Source of the DNA: an uncultured SAR86 cluster bacterium
GTDB taxonomy: Bacteria; Pseudomonadota; Gammaproteobacteria; Magnimaribacterales; D2472
Direction: 5' to 3'
Length of the DNA stretch: 64,000 nt
Assembly: GCA_902602595.1 (NCBI GenBank)
Contig: CACKRJ010000001.1
Span: forward strand, 282,522 to 346,521
Shown here: positions 53,856 to 62,869 of the stretch, piece by piece
Layout of the letters: every line of letters starts with the position of its first letter
Numbering within the stretch: position 1 is the stretch's first letter
The notes under the pieces: generated by a model
What the model saw: the letters and a program-made list of their open reading frames with translations, nothing else
The model's database searches: none
Told to the model about the DNA's origin: nothing
Position numbers and translations under genes: made by a program

Positions 53856-56052
53856 TTTTAGTTTTGGTGTCGTTAACAATTCTTGAACAACTTGTAACGT
53901 ATCTTAAAGAGCGTAATTTTACCATCAATCTATTTAATGAATCAGCATTAAGAACTTCCACTTCCACAATAAACTCAATAATCATTGAGTCAATATCTCT
54001 GCTTTGAATATTGACTATATTAAGATTAGATCTTGTAAAGACTGAGGCTATATCGGCAAGTATCCCCGGCCTATCTTCTGCATGGATTTTAAGATGTCCT
54101 TTATAGTGCAACTCCTTTTTATCAGTCCCCCACATCGCTGGCAAATATCTTGATGAAACATTAGCACTTCTATGGGGAACAACCTGCCTACATCTTGCAT
54201 GGTGAATCACGATTCCTCTATCAGTATCTGAATGAGCGGTTATCGGATCTCCATGAATCGGCATGCAACATTTTGCATAAATAACTGAAACTCCTTCAAT
54301 CTGATGATCGGATAGAACCATTGCTTTAGGTTTAGAATTTCTATTCTTTTTAATGCTTAATCCAGCGAAGAACCTCTCTGCAACCAACGCACCTGTTTTT
54401 TTGCCAGATCCAAGATCTGTTAAAAGTTCATTTAAAGACTTCACCCCTATCATCTCAAGGATTCTAGACATTCTGCTACCTCTATATTGATCAAGGGATA
54501 CTCCACCTCTTTTTAATTCGGTTTCAAGCATTAACTTGCCAGCTTTTCTAGATTGTGAAATTTTTTGATTACGAAGTGCTAGACGTATAGAAGATCTGGC
54601 TTTACTTGTGACAACAAAGTTGAGCCAATCTGGACTAACTTCTAGGTTATCTGAGGTAATAATCTCAATTGACTGGCCATTTTCTAAGCGAATATTTAGG
54701 GGAGCATATTTTCTATTTACCTTACATGCTGCCGCTTTGTTTCCCAGCTCTGTATGAAGCTCATAAGCGAAGTCAATTGGCGTTGAACCAGATTTTAAAT
54801 TTACAATTTTACCAGCTGGAGTAAAAACATATACTTCGTCATAAACTAGATCAGTTTTTATGGCTTCAACAAATTCATGCGAATCAACAGAAGCCTTTTG
54901 AAGATCAGTGAAGCCTTCAATCCATTTTTTTGCTCCAATTAGATCTGAGCCGACTTCACCCTTTGTCTTATAAGACCAATGAGCAGAGATGCCATTCTGG
55001 GCAATTATTTCCATGCTCTTAGTTTGAATTTGAACTTCGATTGGAACTCCGTCTAATGCTATTAAAGAAGTATGAAGAGCTTGGTAACCATTTGTTTTTG
55101 GAATTGCAATGTAATCTTTAAATCTATTGCCAATAGGTTTGTGAAGATTATGAATGATGCCTAGAGCTTTATAAACATCATCGACCGACCTAACAATCAC
55201 CCGAAAGGCATACACATCCAGTATTTCTGAGAATGGTTTTTTCTTATTTTTAATCTTTGCATAAATACTGCTAAGAGACTTCTGCCTTCCTTTTACAGTA
55301 GCAGTAATATCATTATTCTTTAAATGATACTTAAATTGCTTTCTTAGCTTAGAGATTATTTTTTTTCTGCCTCCTACTGTCTGTTGTACAGCAGATTCAA
55401 GGATTCTAGCTCTCATTGGATGGATGCATTTAAAAGCTAAATCTTCAAGCTCAATACGAATATTTTGCATACCAATCCTAATTGCTATGGGGCCATAAAG
55501 TTCCAAGGTTTCAATTGATTTTCTAATTTGCTTGTCTCTTGGAAGAAACTGAATAGTTCTCATGTTATGCAATCGATCGCATAACTTTACAATTATGACT
55601 CTTATATCCTTGGACATAGCTAAAGCCATTTTTTGTAAATTATTCGCGTTACGATCTTCTAGACTATTAAAATCTAATTTATTTAAATTGCTTACACCAT
55701 CAACTATTGCGACAACATCTTTACCAAAGAGTTTTTCTAAGTAGGATTTCTTGATGAAACTATCTTCCAAGACATCATGCATTAACCCCGCACAAACCGT
55801 TTCAATATCTAATTTAAGATCCATTAAAATCGAGGCAACTGCGACAGGATGAGTTATATAGGCTGAGCCTTCTTTGCGAAGTTGATCCTTATGTGCCTCA
55901 AATGCAACATTGTATGCTGTTTGCAAAAGGCCTAGCTCTTTTTTATTGAAATAGACTTTTGCAGATTCGTAAAGATTTTTTGGAAGCGGTGAAAGAAGTT
56001 GACTATTAGAGAAATCTAAGAGAACCTGATTAGTTATAGCCCGGTCACTCAA
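53830..56052 (-). CDS. spoT: Bifunctional (p)ppGpp synthetase/hydrolase SpoT
   Basis: A 740-residue Rel/Spo protein. The HD hydrolase domain has H54, H68, HD at 92-93 and ED at 96-97, so hydrolysis should be active. The synthetase domain has FSEILDVYAFRVIV and KDYIAIPKTNGYQALHT. A TGS domain (VYVFTPAGKIVNLKSGSTPIDFAY), a conserved helical/zinc-finger region with YAKCCMPIHGD and a C-terminal ACT domain follow. It is the only stringent-response gene in the window and lies in the conserved gmk-rpoZ-spoT order. Confidence 0.96.
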   Translation of the reverse strand: MSDRAITNQVLLDFSNSQLLSPLPKNLYESAKVYFNKKELGLLQTAYNVAFEAHKDQLRKEGSAYITHPVAVASILMDLKLDIETVCAGLMHDVLEDSFIKKSYLEKLFGKDVVAIVDGVSNLNKLDFNSLEDRNANNLQKMALAMSKDIRVIIVKLCDRLHNMRTIQFLPRDKQIRKSIETLELYGPIAIRIGMQNIRIELEDLAFKCIHPMRARILESAVQQTVGGRKKIISKLRKQFKYHLKNNDITATVKGRQKSLSSIYAKIKNKKKPFSEILDVYAFRVIVRSVDDVYKALGIIHNLHKPIGNRFKDYIAIPKTNGYQALHTSLIALDGVPIEVQIQTKSMEIIAQNGISAHWSYKTKGEVGSDLIGAKKWIEGFTDLQKASVDSHEFVEAIKTDLVYDEVYVFTPAGKIVNLKSGSTPIDFAYELHTELGNKAAACKVNRKYAPLNIRLENGQSIEIITSDNLEVSPDWLNFVVTSKARSSIRLALRNQKISQSRKAGKLMLETELKRGGVSLDQYRGSRMSRILEMIGVKSLNELLTDLGSGKKTGALVAERFFAGLSIKKNRNSKPKAMVLSDHQIEGVSVIYAKCCMPIHGDPITAHSDTDRGIVIHHARCRQVVPHRSANVSSRYLPAMWGTDKKELHYKGHLKIHAEDRPGILADIASVFTRSNLNIVNIQSRDIDSMIIEFIVEVEVLNADSLNRLMVKLRSLRYVTSCSRIVNDTKTKNEKTNFYK

Positions 56053-56073
56053 TTAAAAGCTCCAGGATTAACA

Positions 56074-56346
56074 TTAGCCGATAATTTCGTCTTGTGGTTT
56101 GTCTTTGTCAATAGCAAACTCATCTAGAAGGACATCCTCTTCAAGAGTTTTATCAAGAATTTCTTTTGTAATAAGCCCTTCTTCAATTTCTCTTAAAGCG
56201 ACAATGGTAGGTTTATCATCTTCCCATTCTACCATTGGTTCTCTGCTGGTTGTTGAAAGTTGTCTTGCTCTTCCAGATGCTAATAAGATTAACTCAAATC
56301 TACTTTGGACTTTATCTAAACAACCTTCTACTGTAATTCTTGCCAT
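56074..56346 (-). CDS. rpoZ: RNA polymerase omega subunit RpoZ
   Basis: A 90-residue subunit that helps assemble beta-prime and forms part of a (p)ppGpp site in RNA polymerase. [30 protein letters not shown] at the N-terminus is diagnostic, followed by the [15 protein letters not shown] segment. GGAG lies 11 nt upstream of the ATG. Between gmk and spoT, so transcription control and ppGpp metabolism are physically linked. Confidence 0.95.
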   Translation of the reverse strand: MARITVEGCLDKVQSRFELILLASGRARQLSTTSREPMVEWEDDKPTIVALREIEEGLITKEILDKTLEEDVLLDEFAIDKDKPQDEIIG

Positions 56347-56385
56347 AATGTTTTTCTCCGAGGGCGTATTTTAGTGTTTATTTGC

Positions 56386-57018
56386 CTAATAAGACAATAG
56401 CTGAGCTAAAAACTGTTGGACTTCTTCAATATTTTGCTGATTTAATGGTTTTTCTTGGGAAATAATGTTGAAAAGCTCCATCTCTGCATCCTCAAAGGAA
56501 TCATTAATTATAATATGCTTGTATTCTTTTGCATGAGCCAACTCATCTTTTGCATTTTTTAATCTCAAATTAATTGACTCTAAATCCTTGTCCCCCCTGC
56601 TTTTTATTCTTTCTTCTAGAGAATGGATAGATGGAGGCAAAATGAATATTGAATCATGGTTGAGAGACAAATAATTAATTTGCCTAAATCCCTGCACATC
56701 AATCTCAAGAATTAAATTCACTCCTGAGCTTAGTTTTGATTGAACAAAATCTACAGAAGTACCATACCAATTTCCATGAACTTCAGCATGTTCAAGAAAA
56801 AAATTAGAATTTTTTTTATCTAAAAACTCTTCTTGAGAAATAAAGAAATATTGGTTGCCATTTGATTCACCTTTTCTTGGTGATCTTGTTGTGTAAGAAA
56901 TGGATAACTCTAGAGGCAAATGAGATTGATTGGCTTTGGCTAAAACTGCATCGATCAAAGATGACTTGCCTGCACCAGACGGAGCCGAAACTAAAAAAAG
57001 CTTTGGGTCTTTCATCAC
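56386..57018 (-). CDS. gmk: Guanylate kinase Gmk
   Basis: A 210-residue kinase that converts GMP to GDP. The P-loop SAPSGAGKSSLIDAVL is at 11-26, SYTTRSPRKGE with the GMP-binding residues near 45, and FFLEHAEVHGNWYGT near 77. Full length. It overlaps yicC by 4 bp and precedes rpoZ by 39 bp. Guanylate kinase is a known target of (p)ppGpp in some bacteria. Confidence 0.95.
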   Translation of the reverse strand: MMKDPKLFLVSAPSGAGKSSLIDAVLAKANQSHLPLELSISYTTRSPRKGESNGNQYFFISQEEFLDKKNSNFFLEHAEVHGNWYGTSVDFVQSKLSSGVNLILEIDVQGFRQINYLSLNHDSIFILPPSIHSLEERIKSRGDKDLESINLRLKNAKDELAHAKEYKHIIINDSFEDAEMELFNIISQEKPLNQQNIEEVQQFLAQLLSY

Positions 57019-57866
57019 TCTAAATTTTGAGCCTGCTCACGCAGCTCCTCTACCTTTAACTTCATGGTTAATGCTAAATCTTTTAAATCTGGTTTCTCTA
57101 TCTTAACTGACAGAGTGTTTACCTCTCTAAATAATTCCTGGAGGATGAAGTCCATTTTTTTACCATGCGCATTTTTTATTTTGAATAATTTATTAAGGGA
57201 CTCAATATGAAAACTAATTCTTTCAAGCTCTTCAGCTATATCATGTTTTAGCGCTACATTAGATAGCTCATTAGCTATCTCATCTTTATTAATATCAATG
57301 TTCTTTTGGATGAACTTATTCTTGATGGTTTTAACTCTATGCTTTATTAATGAAGGTGCGGACTTGGATAATTTTTGGTGAGCATTTTTTAAAAATAAGG
57401 TTTTGGCTAGAATAATTTTTTCTATTTTTTGACCTTCCTTAGCTCTAGAATCAACTAAGTTCTTTATTGCAATATTTATAGCCTTCTTGCCTAAGGTTGA
57501 AATATCTTTTTTTGACGTCCTAACTGTTAAAAGGCCTGGAATGTCTCTTAAATCGCTTAATTTAAGATTTAAGTGCTTAAAATCTTTGCTAGCTTTTAAA
57601 GTGCCCTTTAAGCTCCTGATACTTTCTTGATTAAGCTCATAAGAATGCTCTGATTGAAAATTATCATGAATTTTTACCTCAAAAGATCCTCTGAGGAACT
57701 TTTTCTTTATCTGATTTTTTATATACTCTTCTAAATCGTTTGGCAGACTGTATCCTCTGAAAGAAATATCTATAAACCTATTGTTAACCGACTTAATTTC
57801 ACACAAAACCTCCATCTTCTTTGAAGTTGCTTGTCCTGTTCCATACCCTGTCATGCTGTAAAACAT
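57015..57866 (-). CDS. yicC: YicC family endoribonuclease-like protein
   Basis: A 283-residue protein with the family start MTGYG (residues 5-9), the SVNNRFIDISFR segment near 26, and a C-terminal DUF1732 helix bundle ending FILQELFREVNTLSVK and LKVEELREQAQN. YicC-type proteins have been shown to act as endoribonucleases. AGGA lies seven bases before the ATG. The pair yicC-gmk is widely conserved. Confidence 0.92.
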   Translation of the reverse strand: MFYSMTGYGTGQATSKKMEVLCEIKSVNNRFIDISFRGYSLPNDLEEYIKNQIKKKFLRGSFEVKIHDNFQSEHSYELNQESIRSLKGTLKASKDFKHLNLKLSDLRDIPGLLTVRTSKKDISTLGKKAINIAIKNLVDSRAKEGQKIEKIILAKTLFLKNAHQKLSKSAPSLIKHRVKTIKNKFIQKNIDINKDEIANELSNVALKHDIAEELERISFHIESLNKLFKIKNAHGKKMDFILQELFREVNTLSVKIEKPDLKDLALTMKLKVEELREQAQNLE

Positions 57867-57890
57867 AAGATTCCTAAATACTTTTCATCA

Positions 57891-58670
57891 TTATCTCATT
57901 AAACCACTGTCTAATAACTTCTGCGGATCAAATGACTTGCCAATATTATCTGTACTAATAAAAAAATCTTCAAAAGAGTGCTCGGGACAAACAAGAGAAA
58001 AAATCTCACTATACTTCTGAGCTTTATCGCTGCAAATTAGTGGGCCAGATATATGAGCTAATTCTTTATTGCAGATATAATTTGCTATAACCAATGCAAG
58101 ATTGTCCCTGCTAAACATATTGCCTTCGGCAAACCGAAGAGGATATTTTTTTCCATCAAAAGCATTCACATGATTTCTCATCCAATGAGATCGTTCATCG
58201 TATAATCCTGATGGTCGTAATATAATTGGCGCTACTTTTGATTCATGCAATATAAAATTTTCATAATCTAAAATTACTCTGCCCTGCTCATCATCAGGCA
58301 AAGGCTCCACTGCTTCTGTTATATTTCTCCCATTATCTATCCCATATACCCTCGTTGAAGTTACAACCAGCAATCTCTCATAACTAATATGGTTATTAAA
58401 AAAATCCATAATTTTATGTGACGCATCTAAAAATCCTTGCTTATATCCACCTATATCAGATGAGGTTGGCTTTAATATCAAGACAATCGTTGAGAAATCT
58501 GAAGATGACAGCGTCAAGCTTGATTGATTAATCCAATCTTGTTGAATGAATGTAACATTACCTAAATTGGAAGGCTCGCTTCTGGAAACTCCTATAAATT
58601 CTTGGTTGGGAAGGCTGACCGCAACCCGCCTTCCAATATCTCCATAACCTATAATTAAAACTTTTTTCAT
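57891..58670 (-). CDS. NAD(P)-binding epimerase/dehydratase-like protein (YeeZ type)
   Basis: A 259-residue Rossmann-fold protein starting KKVLIIGYGDIGRRVA, with the VVTSTRVYG segment near 103 and LRPSGLYDERS near 146 of the extended-SDR group. The active-site YxxxK of epimerases is not obvious, so the catalytic activity is uncertain. Substrate unknown. First gene of the long minus-strand run through yicC, gmk, rpoZ, spoT, ridA and pyrB, divergent from recG. Confidence 0.75.
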   Translation of the reverse strand: MKKVLIIGYGDIGRRVAVSLPNQEFIGVSRSEPSNLGNVTFIQQDWINQSSLTLSSSDFSTIVLILKPTSSDIGGYKQGFLDASHKIMDFFNNHISYERLLVVTSTRVYGIDNGRNITEAVEPLPDDEQGRVILDYENFILHESKVAPIILRPSGLYDERSHWMRNHVNAFDGKKYPLRFAEGNMFSRDNLALVIANYICNKELAHISGPLICSDKAQKYSEIFSLVCPEHSFEDFFISTDNIGKSFDPQKLLDSGLMR

Positions 58671-58701
58671 ATATATGTTTCTAAAGTCCTTATATTAAAA
58701 G

Positions 58702-58707
58702 TATTAT
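58702..58707 (+). promoter_or_regulatory. Putative -10 box of a leaderless promoter for recG
   Basis: TATTAT (5 of 6) ends 6 nt before the GTG start at 58714, with no Shine-Dalgarno in between. The -35 candidate TTCTAA at 17-bp spacing is weak. Confidence 0.4.
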
Positions 58708-58713
58708 CGTTAA

Positions 58714-60777
58714 GTGGCTAATATTGAACTCACTCAATTAAAAGGTATTGGACCTTCTATCGTTGAAAAACTTCATCTTGTTGGAATTTTTAATTTAAGA
58801 GATCTCTGCTTTCATCTTCCTTTTGGGTATCAAGATAGAACAAAAATTTCATATATAAGTGACCTTCAACCAGGGGATGAAAAATTAATTAAAGTAAAGG
58901 TTTTGTCTACACAGGTGCTATATAGACCAAGAAAGATGATGGTGCTTAAATCAGCTGATTCATATTCTAATATCAATATTCGTTTTTTTTATTTCCATCC
59001 CGCCCAAACCAAGCAACTTAAAGCTGGAGCTGAGCTTTTATGTTATGGAAAAGTCAGTCTAAGCAGATATGGGTTAGAAATGATCCATCCAGAGTATGAA
59101 GTTATTTCAAATGATCACGAATTAAAAGACAAAAAATTAACACCTGTGTATAGAGTACCCAAGGGCATAGGACAAAAAAAAATTAGAGGATTTATTCAAG
59201 CTGCAATTTCAAAATTAAATTTTGAAGAAGACTTTCTTGATGTTGAAAAATATGACGCATCTTTAAACATGAAAATTATTGATGCCCTTAAAATTATCCA
59301 TAATCCTGAGGCAGATATTGACATTGATGAAATGCTGCCTGGTGGATCCCATCCAGCAAGAGTAAGACTATTAAAAGAGGAGATGATTGCTTTTCAAGCT
59401 GGTATGGCTTTTTTAAAACGCAAACAAAAACGGCACCATGCCTTTTCATTGTCAAAAGAAGATGAATGGACAGCAGAAGTTAAATCAAATTTTCCTTTTG
59501 AATTAACTGGAGCCCAAGCAAGAGTTGTAAGTGAAATTAAAGAGGATCTAGCACAAGAAGTTCCTATGATGCGATTGGTCCAAGGAGATGTTGGTTCAGG
59601 AAAAACAGTGGTGGGCGCTTTGGCTGCTGCCTTAGCTCTTGATTCATCGTTTCAGGTTGCTTTTATGGCCCCAACCACACTTCTAGCAGAGCAACATTTT
59701 CTTAGTTTAAAATCGTTTTTTAATAAACAAGCAGTAAAAGTGGCTCTTCTAACTGGTAGCACATCTACAAGCCAAAGAAAAAGAATCCTGCAAGATCTTA
59801 TGGGTGGGAAGATCAAATTATTAGTTGGAACTCATGCTTTATTCCAGAAGAGCGTTGAATTTTCAAACCTTGCTCTCATTATCATCGACGAGCAGCATAG
59901 GTTTGGAGTAAATCAAAGACTAGCATTAAGGAAAAAAAATGATTCTGAAAAATCTGCACCTCATCAGCTCACATTAACAGCTACCCCAATTCCAAGAACA
60001 CTGTCGATGAGCGTATATGCAAACATGGATGTTTCAGTGATAGATGAATTACCGCCTGGCAGAAAACCAATTCAAACATCATGCTTGCCGCTAAGTGGGA
60101 AAGATAAACTCATTGAAAGAATTTCAGCTGCTACAAAAAAAGGTAGCAAAGTATATTGGATATGCCCCTTAATTGAAGAATCTGAGAACTTGGATTTAAA
60201 TGCTGTCATGGAAACCTACGAAGATTTATCTGACCATTTTGGTCAAGAGAAAGTTGGTTGCCTGCATGGCAAGTTATCAGCAATTAAAAAGCAAGAGCAG
60301 ATTCAAGCTTTCAAAGATTCTAAAACTTCAATCTTAGTATCAACGACCGTTGTTGAGGTTGGAGTCGATATTCCTGATGCAGATATCATGGTGATTGAAA
60401 ATGCTGAAAGGTTTGGTTTAGCACAATTGCATCAATTAAGAGGAAGGATAGGCAGAGGCACTAAGGAAAGCTTTTGTATTCTTCTTCATAAAGACAAGAT
60501 TCAAGATGTTTCCTCCCAAAGACTCCAGGTGTTAGTAGATTCTCAAGATGGCTTTAAAATCGCAGAAGAAGACCTTGTCATAAGAGGTCCTGGAGAAATC
60601 ATGGGTGCGCAACAAACAGGAATTGTACCGATGAAATACACCAATTTAGTTAGAGACAGTCAGTATCTAATGGAAACCAAAAAAGTTGCTGAATCAATAT
60701 GTAATGAGGAGCCTGAGCTTGCTAATCAGTTGATAGAAAGATGGATCTCAGGCTCTATAGCTTTCGCTGATGCTTAG
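58714..60777 (+). CDS. recG: ATP-dependent DNA helicase RecG
   Basis: A 687-residue branched-DNA helicase that reverses stalled forks. Wedge/OB domain in the first 240 residues, Walker A GDVGSGKT at 291-298, DEQH box at 392-395 and later helicase motifs GVDIPDADIM and QLRGRIGRG, with the RecG C-terminal TRG-like region GPGEIMGAQQTG near 628. GTG start. Divergent from the spoT run, although in E. coli it lies downstream of spoT-trmH in the same direction. Confidence 0.96.
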   Translation: MANIELTQLKGIGPSIVEKLHLVGIFNLRDLCFHLPFGYQDRTKISYISDLQPGDEKLIKVKVLSTQVLYRPRKMMVLKSADSYSNINIRFFYFHPAQTKQLKAGAELLCYGKVSLSRYGLEMIHPEYEVISNDHELKDKKLTPVYRVPKGIGQKKIRGFIQAAISKLNFEEDFLDVEKYDASLNMKIIDALKIIHNPEADIDIDEMLPGGSHPARVRLLKEEMIAFQAGMAFLKRKQKRHHAFSLSKEDEWTAEVKSNFPFELTGAQARVVSEIKEDLAQEVPMMRLVQGDVGSGKTVVGALAAALALDSSFQVAFMAPTTLLAEQHFLSLKSFFNKQAVKVALLTGSTSTSQRKRILQDLMGGKIKLLVGTHALFQKSVEFSNLALIIIDEQHRFGVNQRLALRKKNDSEKSAPHQLTLTATPIPRTLSMSVYANMDVSVIDELPPGRKPIQTSCLPLSGKDKLIERISAATKKGSKVYWICPLIEESENLDLNAVMETYEDLSDHFGQEKVGCLHGKLSAIKKQEQIQAFKDSKTSILVSTTVVEVGVDIPDADIMVIENAERFGLAQLHQLRGRIGRGTKESFCILLHKDKIQDVSSQRLQVLVDSQDGFKIAEEDLVIRGPGEIMGAQQTGIVPMKYTNLVRDSQYLMETKKVAESICNEEPELANQLIERWISGSIAFADA

Positions 60778-60820
60778 TTATCTGGTCAAAATTTCCATAG
60801 CTTTTTTGTTGAAGTAATTT

Positions 60821-62809
60821 TTACAACATTCCATTCAATGTTAATAACGGAGCTATAACTAAACTCACTATTGCCATCACATTGATTAAGATGTTCATTG
60901 AGGGTCCAGATGTGTCTTTGAATGGATCTCCAACAGTATCTCCAACAACAACTGCGGCATGAGTATCAGAACCCTTGCCACCATAGTTGCCCTTCTCAAC
61001 ATATTTCTTAGCATTGTCCCAAGCTCCACCTGCATTTGCCATAAACAAAGCAAGTGCAACACAACCCAATAGTCCACCAGCAAGCATTCCACCTAAAGCC
61101 ATGGCACCTAAACCAAACCCAACAACTGCAGGCATTGCTACAGCAATAACACCAGGTAACATCATTTTCTTAAGAGCGGCTTTAGTTGCTATCTCAACAC
61201 ATTTTTCTGAATCAGGATCAGCATTGCCTTCCATTAAGCCGGTGATTTCTCTGAACTGTCTTCGAATTTCATTGATCATTTCAAATGCAGCATCGCCAAC
61301 GGCTGTCATGGTAATTGAAGAAATTAAGAATGGAATACAAATTCCTATAAACATTCCTACTAAGACGATTGGTTGGCCTAAAGATAACGTAAATGCTTCA
61401 CCAAAATTTAAACTTACAACTGCAGAAAATGCAGAAATAATTGCAAGTGCTGCTAGAGCTGCAGCTCCAATTGCGAATCCTTTGCCGATAGCTGCTGTTG
61501 TATTTCCTAGCTCATCCAAAGAATCGGTGATTTCTCTCACATCCTCACCCATGCCAGCCATCTCAGCAATACCACCAGCGTTATCTGCAACTGGTCCGTA
61601 TGCATCAATCGCCATGGTTATACCAACTGTTGAAAGCATTCCTACTGCAGCAATACCCACTCCATAAACTCCTGATAGAGTTGTTGAAATTAAAATAATT
61701 GTTGCTAGAACTGAAATTGGAATTACAACAGATTGCATTCCAACTGAAAGACCAGAAATCATAACAGTCGCAGACCCGGTTTCACCTGACTCAGCAATTT
61801 TCTTTACTGGGTCTCCACCCGTATAATACTCAGTGATTAGTCCAATTAAGACTCCACCAATAGCACCACAGACAACTGCCCACCATACATTCATTGACAC
61901 GCCGTCTATGCTATTTGTTAAAAAATATGCCATGACAATAAAAATTGCAGGAGCTAAAAGAGTTCCAGAGCGTAAAGCACTTGCAGGCGCTTTAGCTGAC
62001 TGTAATTTAACTATTATGATTCCAATGATCGAAGCTATTAAACCAATTGAAGTTAATGCCAATGGAAACATCATCATTTCCTTTGAGCCTAAAGTGTAGG
62101 CTATAGCAATCGAGGCAATCATTGATCCACAGTAAGATTCAAAGATATCTGATCCCATTCCTGCAACATCGCCAACGTTATCACCAACATTGTCTGCAAT
62201 AACACCCGGGTTCCTTGGATCATCCTCAGGAATTCCTGCTTCAATTTTACCTACTAAGTCTGCTCCAACATCGGCACTCTTAGTAAAAATACCTCCACCA
62301 ACACGAGAGAATAAAGCTACCACTGATGCACCCATTCCAAATCCTTCAAGAGCATGAACATGAGATTCACTAAAAAAATAAAAGAGACCGCCTAGGCCAA
62401 TTAGACCAAGAGAAGCAACACACAACCCCATGACAGAGCCACCGTAAAAAGAGACGCTTAATGCTGCTGCTGCACCATCCTGTTGGGCTGCAGTTGCAGT
62501 TCTAACATTTGCTTTTGTCGCTGCATACATTCCAATAAAACCTGCTAAAGATGAGCAGGCAGCACCAACTACGACTGCAATTGCTGACTGGATCGTAAGA
62601 AAGGTCGCGACCAATACAACTAATACGGCTACAAAGATTAATAAATAGGTATATTCAGTTTTCATGAATTTCATTGCGCCCTTATGAATTTCATCACCAA
62701 TCTTTTTAACCTGGTCCGTTCCATCTGAGTAACGCATGACCAAACTGAACACCACAAAAGCAGCGATCAAACCAAGAACACCCAATGCCGGGGCAATTAA
62801 TATATTCAT
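60821..62809 (-). CDS. hppA: Membrane-bound ion-translocating pyrophosphatase HppA
   Basis: A 662-residue, many-helix inner-membrane enzyme that couples PPi hydrolysis to ion pumping. Active-site acidic motifs are GADLVGKIE near 182, DNVGDNVGDVAGMGSD at 206-221 and DAYGPVADNAGGIAEM near 402. After GNTT (435-438) come A439 and G442, the pattern of K+-dependent enzymes; K+-independent ones have Lys and Thr there. Whether it pumps H+ or Na+ cannot be decided. GGAG precedes the ATG. Saves energy in a streamlined cell using PPi from biosynthesis. Confidence 0.95.
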   Translation of the reverse strand: MNILIAPALGVLGLIAAFVVFSLVMRYSDGTDQVKKIGDEIHKGAMKFMKTEYTYLLIFVAVLVVLVATFLTIQSAIAVVVGAACSSLAGFIGMYAATKANVRTATAAQQDGAAAALSVSFYGGSVMGLCVASLGLIGLGGLFYFFSESHVHALEGFGMGASVVALFSRVGGGIFTKSADVGADLVGKIEAGIPEDDPRNPGVIADNVGDNVGDVAGMGSDIFESYCGSMIASIAIAYTLGSKEMMMFPLALTSIGLIASIIGIIIVKLQSAKAPASALRSGTLLAPAIFIVMAYFLTNSIDGVSMNVWWAVVCGAIGGVLIGLITEYYTGGDPVKKIAESGETGSATVMISGLSVGMQSVVIPISVLATIILISTTLSGVYGVGIAAVGMLSTVGITMAIDAYGPVADNAGGIAEMAGMGEDVREITDSLDELGNTTAAIGKGFAIGAAALAALAIISAFSAVVSLNFGEAFTLSLGQPIVLVGMFIGICIPFLISSITMTAVGDAAFEMINEIRRQFREITGLMEGNADPDSEKCVEIATKAALKKMMLPGVIAVAMPAVVGFGLGAMALGGMLAGGLLGCVALALFMANAGGAWDNAKKYVEKGNYGGKGSDTHAAVVVGDTVGDPFKDTSGPSMNILINVMAIVSLVIAPLLTLNGML

Positions 62810-62869
62810 CCTTTCTCTCCTATAAACAAGCGTTAGATTTTATCAAATAAAATTGAATTTAATTAGTAA

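Noticed and set aside
60987..61667. 226-codon plus-strand ORF opposite hppA
   Set aside because: Its proline/alanine/isoleucine-rich composition is the mirror of the Gly/Ala-rich pyrophosphatase; the minus-strand gene is complete and certain.
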